A stretch of 10,362 nt of DNA from contig JAEZPL010000665.1 of NCBI GenBank assembly GCA_023413605.1, positions 1-10,362 of the forward strand, in the 5' to 3' direction. Under the pieces are notes generated by a model, which worked only from the letters and a program-made list of their open reading frames with translations, was not told the DNA's origin and did no database searches. The stretch comes from Pseudomonadota bacterium. Its GTDB lineage: Bacteria; Pseudomonadota; Alphaproteobacteria; Azospirillales; Azospirillaceae. The position numbers were made by a program, and so were the translations under genes. Shown in pieces: positions 5,373-10,362 of this stretch. Positions within the stretch are counted from its first letter, which is position 1. Each line of letters starts with the position of its first letter.

Positions 5373-6899
5373 ATGCAGGGCTGGACCGAGGGTTATGTCG
5401 GCGGGATCGACTACATCCGCGCCTTCTATCGGGAGCTGTCACCGGCGCTGCTGTCCTTCGCGCTGGTGCTGCGCGGCTGGCGCCCTCCGGCCGCGCTGGA
5501 CGATTCCTTCGCCTACGCGGAACTTGGCTGCGGCCACGGCGTCAGCAGCGCGGTTCTGGCGGCGTCGCACCCCGGCGCCCGGTTCGAGGCGGTTGACTTC
5601 AACCCCTCCCACATCGCCGGCGCCCAGCGCCTCGCCACGGAGGCCGGGCTCGACAACGCGGCGTTCCTGGAGGAGAGCTTCGCCGACTACGCCCGCCGCG
5701 ACGCCAAGGATCTGGACATGGTGGCGCTGCACGGCGTCTGGTCCTGGGTCAGCGCGGAGAACCGAGCCATCCTGGTGGACGTGCTGCGCCGCCGCCTGAA
5801 GCCGGGCGGGCTGGTCTTCGTCAGCTACAACGCCCTGCCCGGCACGCTGGCCTACATGCCGCTGCGCCGCATCCTGGTCGAGCACAGCGCCGACCGGTCC
5901 AGCGATCTGCCGGAGAGGATCGAGCAGGCCATAGCCTTCGCCGGAAAGCTCACCGCGCTGAACGCGGGCTGGTTCGCCCAGGCCGACGAGGTGCCGGCGC
6001 GGCTGGAATCGCTGAAGCGCAAGTCCCCCAACTACATCGCGCACGAGTATCTGAACAGCGACTGGACGGCCTTCTACCACGCCGACGTGGCGCGGGAACT
6101 GGCCGGGGCGAAGCTGGACTTCGCCGGCCCATCCGTTCCCATGGAGCAGATGGACGATCTGGCCCTGTCGCCCGAAGCCCAGGCACTCGTCCACGAGGCC
6201 CGGGATCCCGCCTACCGCGAAACGCTGCGCGACGTGCTGACGAACCGCAGCTTCCGCCGCGACCTGTTCGTGAAGGGTGCGGAGCGGCTGACCCGGGCGG
6301 AGCGGACGGAGCGGCTGCGCGCCACGCGCTTCGCCCTGCTGGTGCCGCCCGACGACCTGCCGGAGGTCGCCATCACGCCGTTCGGCCGCGTGCCCTTCCC
6401 GCCCGACCTGCATCATCCCCTGGCCGAGGCGCTGTCCGGCGGCGCGCCGTCGCTCGGCGAGCTGCTCGCCCTCCCGGCGCTGGCCCGCCACGGCGAGGAA
6501 GCGGTGCTGCGCGCGTTGATGATGCTGACCAGCTTGGCGCTGGCCGCCCCCGCCCTGCCGATGGAAGGCCAGGAGCTGCGCCGGAACCGGACGGAGCGCT
6601 TCAACGCCGCGGTGCTGGAGCGCAACCGCACGGGCGACGAGTTGGGCACCCTCGCCTCCCCCGTCATCGGATCGGGCATTGCGGTGTCGCGGATCGAGGC
6701 GCTGTTCCTTCTGGCCCAACGGCGTGGCGAGGATCCCGCGGCGTTCGCCTGGGAGCGCCTGTCCGCCGACGGGCTGGCCCTGTCGCGCGACGGCTTCCGC
6801 CTCGCCACCGCAGAGGAAAACATCGCGGAACTGCGCGGGCGTTTCGACAGCTTCACCCGGCGTCGGATGCCGCTGCTGCGGACGCTGGGGATCCTGTAG
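5373..6899 (+). CDS. Class I SAM-dependent methyltransferase with methyltransferase-regulatory domain
   Basis: The 508-residue product has an N-terminal Rossmann-fold methyltransferase domain. Motif I is ELGCGHG (residues 50-56), an acidic residue ends strand 2 (EAVDFNP, Asp75), a VALHGVWSWV segment is at ~117-126, and the LKPGGLVFVSYNALPG motif is at ~142-157. The central part (~210-300) fits the methyltransferase-regulatory domain (PF10119 type). The C-terminal ~170 residues resemble the winged-helix end found in the protein-lysine methyltransferase group related to the rickettsial outer-membrane-protein enzymes. That makes a protein substrate possible, but none can be named. ATG 5373 is supported by GGAGGA seven bases upstream. 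The gene stands alone on the + strand, divergent from the tRNA-Lys pair and convergent with mrdA, so context gives no pathway. The stop is TAG at 6897-6899. Confidence 0.85.
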   Translation: MQGWTEGYVGGIDYIRAFYRELSPALLSFALVLRGWRPPAALDDSFAYAELGCGHGVSSAVLAASHPGARFEAVDFNPSHIAGAQRLATEAGLDNAAFLEESFADYARRDAKDLDMVALHGVWSWVSAENRAILVDVLRRRLKPGGLVFVSYNALPGTLAYMPLRRILVEHSADRSSDLPERIEQAIAFAGKLTALNAGWFAQADEVPARLESLKRKSPNYIAHEYLNSDWTAFYHADVARELAGAKLDFAGPSVPMEQMDDLALSPEAQALVHEARDPAYRETLRDVLTNRSFRRDLFVKGAERLTRAERTERLRATRFALLVPPDDLPEVAITPFGRVPFPPDLHHPLAEALSGGAPSLGELLALPALARHGEEAVLRALMMLTSLALAAPALPMEGQELRRNRTERFNAAVLERNRTGDELGTLASPVIGSGIAVSRIEALFLLAQRRGEDPAAFAWERLSADGLALSRDGFRLATAEENIAELRGRFDSFTRRRMPLLRTLGIL

Positions 6900-6905
6900 A
6901 GCGTC

Positions 6906-6971
6906 ATTCACCACAGAGACACAGAGGCACAAAGACGTGTCTCTCCGTGCCTCTGTGTCTCTGTGGTGAAT
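6906..6971. repeat. Palindromic dispersed repeat between convergent genes
   Basis: Arms 6906-6930 and 6947-6971 are perfect reverse complements over 25 bases (the left arm begins ATTCACCACAGAGACACAGA) around a 16-base loop. The arms are built from imperfect CACAGAG(G) units. The CCACAGAGACACAGAGG motif is, to my knowledge, a widespread intergenic repeat in proteobacterial genomes. It occupies nearly the whole 92-base gap between the stops of the methyltransferase gene and mrdA, and the hairpin could end or protect both transcripts. No target-site duplication is visible. No U-tract follows, so a classical intrinsic terminator is not shown. Confidence 0.85.
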
Positions 6972-6991
6972 TGTTGCGTTGGCGTCCCCGC

Positions 6992-8872
6992 CTATCCCCG
7001 CGTGCGGTCGTCCGGCCGGATCGGGGGCGGGACGCTGTCGGCGACGGAGGCCCGGCCGGGATCGCGCTTCTGGCATTCCAGCAGGATGTCGCGGGCGATC
7101 GGCGCGGCCACCATGGAGCCGCCGCCGCCATGCTCCACGAAGACCGAACAGGCGTAGCGCGGGGATTCGACCGGGGCATAGGCGATGAACAGCGCGTGGT
7201 CGCGCTCCCGCCAGGGCAGGTCCTCGTTCTTCTTCACGCCGGTGCTGCGCTCCGCCATGGTGATGCGGCGGACCTGGGCGGAACCGGTCTTGCCGGCCAG
7301 TTCGAAGCCGGGTTCCGTGATGCGCGCCTTGAAGGCCGTGCCGTTCGGTACGTTGCTGACCTCGAACATTCCGCGCATGACGAGGTCGAGGTTTTCCTTC
7401 TTCACGCCCAGCGCCGGCCAGGTGATCTGCTCCGTGGACAGGCTCTTGATCTGCTTGGTCAGGTGCGGCTTCACCGCATAGCCGCCGTTGGCCAGCCGGG
7501 CCGTCATCGCCGCGAGCTGGAGCGGCGTGGACAACACATAGCCCTGGCCGATGGAGGCGATCAGCGTCTCGCCGGGCGCCCAGGGTTTGCCGAGAGCACC
7601 CTTCTTCCACTCCACCGACGGGATCAGGCCCGACCGCTCGTGCGGCAGGTCCAGCCCGGACGGCTGCCCCATGCCGAAACGGTGCGCCATCTCGGCGATG
7701 CGGTCGATTCCGATGCGCCGCGCCACGTCGTAGAAGTACACGTCGCAGGAATGGCGCAGCGCGCCGACCACGTCCATCGTGCCGTGCCCGCCCTTCTTCC
7801 AGCAGTGGAAGCGGTGGTCGCCAAGGTCCATGTGACCGGGGCAGAAGACCGAATGGTTGCGGCTGACCAGACCCGATTCCAGCGCGGCCAGCGCCACCAC
7901 CGGCTTGAAGGTGGAGCCCGGCGGATACTGCCCGGCCACAGCCTTGTTGCTCAGCGGCGTCGCCGGGTTGGACAGCAGCTCTTCCCACAGTTCGGCGTTG
8001 ATGCCCATGGTGAACTGGTTGGGGTCGTAGCTGGGGTGGGAGCACAGGCCGTAGATGCCGCCGGTGTGCACGTCCATCACCACGGCCGACGCGCTGACTT
8101 CCTGCGACAGGCGCTCCTGCATGTAGCGCTGGAGGCCGACGTCGATGGTCAGCTGCACTTCGCGGCCCGGCTGCCCCTCGTCGCGCGACAGCTCGCGGAT
8201 GACGCGGCCGACGGCGTTCACCTCCAGCTGGCTGGTGCCGGCGGTGCCGCGCAGGGCCTTCTCGTGATACTTCTCCATGCCCGCCTTGCCGATGCGGAAG
8301 CCCGGAAGGGACAGGACGGGGTCGCCGTTCAGTTCCGACTCGGATACGGCGCCGACGTAGCCCAGGATGTGCGCGGTCGCCTCCGCGTGCGGATAATGGC
8401 GGATTTCGCCCACCTCGATCGCCACGCCCGGCAGGTCCGGCGTGTTCATCTCGATGGTGGCGACCTGTTCCCAGGTCAGGTTCTCGCGCACGGTCACCGG
8501 GACGAAGCGGCGTCGGCGGTGCAGCTCGCGCATGACGCGGCGGCGGTCGCCGTCGGTCAGAGGGACGATCTTGGAGATCTTGTCCAGCGTGTCCTGGATG
8601 TTGCGCGTGCGTTCCGCCACCACGACGACGCGGTAGTTCTGCTGGTTGACGGCCAGCGGCGTGCCGAACCGGTCCACGATGGCGCCGCGCGACGGCGCCA
8701 CCAGCCGCAGGCTGATGCGGTTCTCCTCCGCCAGCATGGTGTAGCGCGCCGATTCGACCACCTGCAGGTAATAGAGCCGGCCCACCAGGGCGGCCAGCCC
8801 GGCGAGCTTGATGCCACCCAGCACCGCGGCGCGGCGCGTCAAAAGGCGGTATCGGTCGGTATCGCGGTCCAT
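6992..8872 (-). CDS. mrdA: Penicillin-binding protein 2, peptidoglycan D,D-transpeptidase MrdA
   Basis: PBP2 cross-links peptidoglycan in the Rod elongasome together with RodA, MreB, MreC and MreD. The 626-residue product begins with a short cytoplasmic RRA segment, one membrane anchor (~15-40), then the pedestal domain (~45-230) and the transpeptidase domain. The three catalytic motifs are present: STFK in YPPGSTFKP (Ser320), SCD (375-377), and KTGS (528-531). The paired cysteines in FCPGH and HCWKKGGHG are typical of PBP2 rather than FtsI. ATG 8872 is chosen because the MDRDTDRYRLLTRRA start fits alphaproteobacterial PBP2; the in-frame TTG at 8881 would add three residues and has a slightly better Shine-Dalgarno match (AGGGA). 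It follows mreD by 16 bases. The stop is TAG at 6994-6992. rodA does not follow; the next gene is convergent. Confidence 0.96.
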   Translation of the reverse strand: MDRDTDRYRLLTRRAAVLGGIKLAGLAALVGRLYYLQVVESARYTMLAEENRISLRLVAPSRGAIVDRFGTPLAVNQQNYRVVVVAERTRNIQDTLDKISKIVPLTDGDRRRVMRELHRRRRFVPVTVRENLTWEQVATIEMNTPDLPGVAIEVGEIRHYPHAEATAHILGYVGAVSESELNGDPVLSLPGFRIGKAGMEKYHEKALRGTAGTSQLEVNAVGRVIRELSRDEGQPGREVQLTIDVGLQRYMQERLSQEVSASAVVMDVHTGGIYGLCSHPSYDPNQFTMGINAELWEELLSNPATPLSNKAVAGQYPPGSTFKPVVALAALESGLVSRNHSVFCPGHMDLGDHRFHCWKKGGHGTMDVVGALRHSCDVYFYDVARRIGIDRIAEMAHRFGMGQPSGLDLPHERSGLIPSVEWKKGALGKPWAPGETLIASIGQGYVLSTPLQLAAMTARLANGGYAVKPHLTKQIKSLSTEQITWPALGVKKENLDLVMRGMFEVSNVPNGTAFKARITEPGFELAGKTGSAQVRRITMAERSTGVKKNEDLPWRERDHALFIAYAPVESPRYACSVFVEHGGGGSMVAAPIARDILLECQKRDPGRASVADSVPPPIRPDDRTRG

Positions 8873-8888
8873 GGAACTCAACGGTCCA

Positions 8889-9401
8889 TCATCCCTGCAG
8901 GAACGCGCGGTGCACGCGGATCAGAAGCCAGGCGACGGCCGGAAAGAACGCCATCGTCAGCAGCGCCTGGAACAGCGCCGGGTTGAAGGGCAACACCGTG
9001 GCGCTCAGCACCGAGAAGGCCAGCCACTGGATGCAGGCGACGCCCAGCATCACCAGGGCAAAGCCGAGCCACATCATCGTGAAGGTGCTGGCCTGCAGCA
9101 CGCGGCGCTGGGTCATCACCGTCCAATGCACCATCACCAGCAGCAGCGCGTTCACCCCCAGCGGCCCTCCGGTCAGCAGATCCTGAAGCAGTCCGATCAG
9201 GAAGCTGGTGCCGGGGCGCATCAGGTCCGGCCGGTGAATCGCCCAGTAATAGATCGCGACCGCCGTCAGGTACGGAGCGACAGGCGCATAGCCGGGCAGC
9301 GGCACGGGAACAAGGCCGATCAGCACCAGCATCACCGTCACGGCGAACGGAGCAAGATTGCGACCGGTTTTATCCAGCCGCTGCCAGATCGTCAGGGTCA
9401 T
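8889..9401 (-). CDS. mreD: Rod shape-determining protein MreD
   Basis: MreD is a small integral membrane protein that couples MreC to the elongation machinery. The 170-residue product is mostly hydrophobic, with about five to six predicted membrane segments (for example ~17-35, ~70-95, ~105-130 and ~140-162). It carries the family pattern P-Y-L...IYYW..HRPDLM, then FLIGLLQDLLTGGPLGVNAL, which is the best-conserved MreD stretch. The start ATG overlaps the mreC stop in ATGA (9401-9398), indicating translational coupling. The stop TGA (8891-8889) is 16 bases before the chosen mrdA start. Membership is clear from the motif and the mreC/mrdA context. Confidence 0.95.
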   Translation of the reverse strand: MTLTIWQRLDKTGRNLAPFAVTVMLVLIGLVPVPLPGYAPVAPYLTAVAIYYWAIHRPDLMRPGTSFLIGLLQDLLTGGPLGVNALLLVMVHWTVMTQRRVLQASTFTMMWLGFALVMLGVACIQWLAFSVLSATVLPFNPALFQALLTMAFFPAVAWLLIRVHRAFLQG

Positions 9402-10267
9402 TTCGACTCGTGCAACGGGTCCGTCTCGGTCCCGGGCAGGTTGAAATCGACCAGTTGCAGGTGTTCCACCCGAGCCAGATCGACGTTCGGCTGCACCCGG
9501 ACGCCACGTTCACCCACCGAGGCGACGACGCCGACCGGGATGCCCGGCGGGAACTGCCCGCCGTGGCCGGAGGTCACCACCCGCTCGCCCGCCTGAATGG
9601 CGGCGTCGGGCGGCAGATAGAGAAGCTTGGTCTGGTCCGAGTTGTCGCCGGCCATCACCGCGCGCTGACGCGAGTGCTCCATCACGACCGGAATGCGGGT
9701 GTTGATGTCGGTCAGCAGCAGGATGCGCGCCGACCATTCCCCCACCTCCACGACACGGCCGACGAGGCCGGCGCCGGCAATCGCCGCCTGCCCCTTGCGC
9801 ACCCCGTCGCGGCGGCCGGCGGTGACCACCAGCGTGCGCAGGAACGAACTGCCCGGCGCCGCGATGACACGGGCGGTGATGTAGGTCGAGGTCGGCTCGG
9901 GCGTCGCCTTCAGGAGGGAGCGTAGGCTGATGTTCTCGGCCTCCAGCCGCAGCGCCGCCTGCTTCCATTGCAGCAGTCGCGCGTTCTCGGCCTTCAACCT
10001 CTGGTTCTCCTCGAAAGCGTTCTGCACTTCCACGACCGATTCCACGACATGCGCGGCGGTGGCGGCGGGGCGGGAGATCGCTTCCAGGATGGGGGCGAAG
10101 GCGTCCATGACGCGGGCACGCGCGTTGTCGACGGACAGCGCGTCGATCTTGCCCACCATCATCAGGGCGATGGAGGCCAGCACAAGCAGGAGGAAGGAAA
10201 AACGCTGGGCGAGCGCCCTCAAAGGGGCAGCAAGGCGTACGACGGATCCGGAGGTGCGAGGCTTCAC
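9398..10267 (-). CDS. mreC: Rod shape-determining protein MreC
   Basis: MreC is a bitopic periplasmic scaffold that activates PBP2-RodA during lateral wall growth. The 289-residue product has a short basic cytoplasmic N-terminus, one membrane segment at ~22-40, a periplasmic coiled coil at ~80-120 (VQNAFEENQRLKAENARLLQWK...LEAENISLRSLL), and the double beta-barrel core from ~125 to 275. Typical core stretches are ARVIAAPGSSFLRTLVV, GLVGRVVEVG and RILLLTDINTRIPV. The start is a GTG (10267-10265) with a GGGA about eight bases upstream; the MKPRTSGSVVRLAAPLRALAQRF beginning fits alphaproteobacterial MreC. It overlaps mreD by four bases. mreB, normally the gene before it, would lie past the right edge of the window. 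Confidence 0.95.
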   Translation of the reverse strand: MKPRTSGSVVRLAAPLRALAQRFSFLLLVLASIALMMVGKIDALSVDNARARVMDAFAPILEAISRPAATAAHVVESVVEVQNAFEENQRLKAENARLLQWKQAALRLEAENISLRSLLKATPEPTSTYITARVIAAPGSSFLRTLVVTAGRRDGVRKGQAAIAGAGLVGRVVEVGEWSARILLLTDINTRIPVVMEHSRQRAVMAGDNSDQTKLLYLPPDAAIQAGERVVTSGHGGQFPPGIPVGVVASVGERGVRVQPNVDLARVEHLQLVDFNLPGTETDPLHESK

Positions 10268-10290
10268 AGGATCATCCCGTCCAGGTACGC

Positions 10291-10338
10291 GGTCCGTCTC
10301 CGGCCCTTACCACCCGCGATATGGGCGGCGGACCGGAG
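10291..10338. other. Leader of mreC with two alternative hairpins
   Basis: The 95 bases upstream of mreC hold no gene. GGTCCG (10291-10296) pairs with CGGACC (10329-10334), with an inner GCCC/GGGC pairing. CTCCGG (10298-10303) can instead pair with CCGGAG (10333-10338). The two foldings share bases and so exclude each other. Without a U-tract or a known leader motif this may be only an mreB-mreC intergenic hairpin. Confidence 0.3.
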
Positions 10339-10362
10339 GCCTTCCAATCAGGGATACACCAA

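Noticed and set aside
6906..6971. Inverted repeat as the end of a transposable element or a CRISPR unit
   Set aside because: No transposase, target duplication, or regular repeat-spacer series is present; it is a single palindrome.
5439..8045. 868-codon open frame on the - strand
   Set aside because: It is antisense to the methyltransferase and out of frame with mrdA, both of which have clear motifs. No recognisable domain.
6947..8986. 679-codon open frame on the + strand
   Set aside because: Antisense shadow of mrdA, His/Arg/Gln-rich, starting inside the palindromic repeat.

Overview
The window is a high-GC, gene-dense stretch of bacterial chromosome. The gene set (a SciP-type DUF1153 regulator beside flagellar hook genes, a mreC-mreD-mrdA elongation cluster, an alphaproteobacterial style of MreC and PBP2 N-terminus) points to an alphaproteobacterium. 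Base composition and protein style are closest to Azospirillum and relatives in the Rhodospirillales, but this taxonomic placement is inferred from memory of the families, not from a search.

Layout. Bases 1-2314 (+) hold the 3' part of fliK and complete flgD, which control hook length and cap the hook. After an AT-rich gap with a candidate CtrA site comes sciP (2577-2918, +), closed by a strong intrinsic terminator. Next is a small control module: a TetR-family repressor (3014-3610, -) diverging from a MaoC-fold hydratase gene (3792-4253, +). Two near-identical 16-bp palindromes lie in the shared promoter region, one of them inside the -35/-10 spacer. Bases 4254-4609 (-) carry a degraded pentapeptide-repeat gene.

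Two identical tRNA-Lys(CTT) genes follow (both -), with a good promoter upstream and an intrinsic terminator downstream. A 508-residue SAM-dependent methyltransferase with a regulatory domain (5373-6899, +) then converges on the cell-elongation cluster. A 25-bp perfect inverted repeat of a dispersed repeat type lies between them. The cluster is mreC, mreD and mrdA (PBP2), read right to left, with a 4-base overlap between mreC and mreD and a short gap before mrdA. mreB probably lies just beyond the right edge. rodA, often the next gene after mrdA in this order, is not there.

The flagellar and sciP genes plausibly form one regulatory theme (CtrA/SciP control of motility). The mre/mrd genes build the lateral-wall elongasome. 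I see no CRISPR array, phage, transposase or clearly undescribed multi-gene system. The best leads are the tandem-operator module, the candidate CtrA site before sciP and the broken pentapeptide gene.
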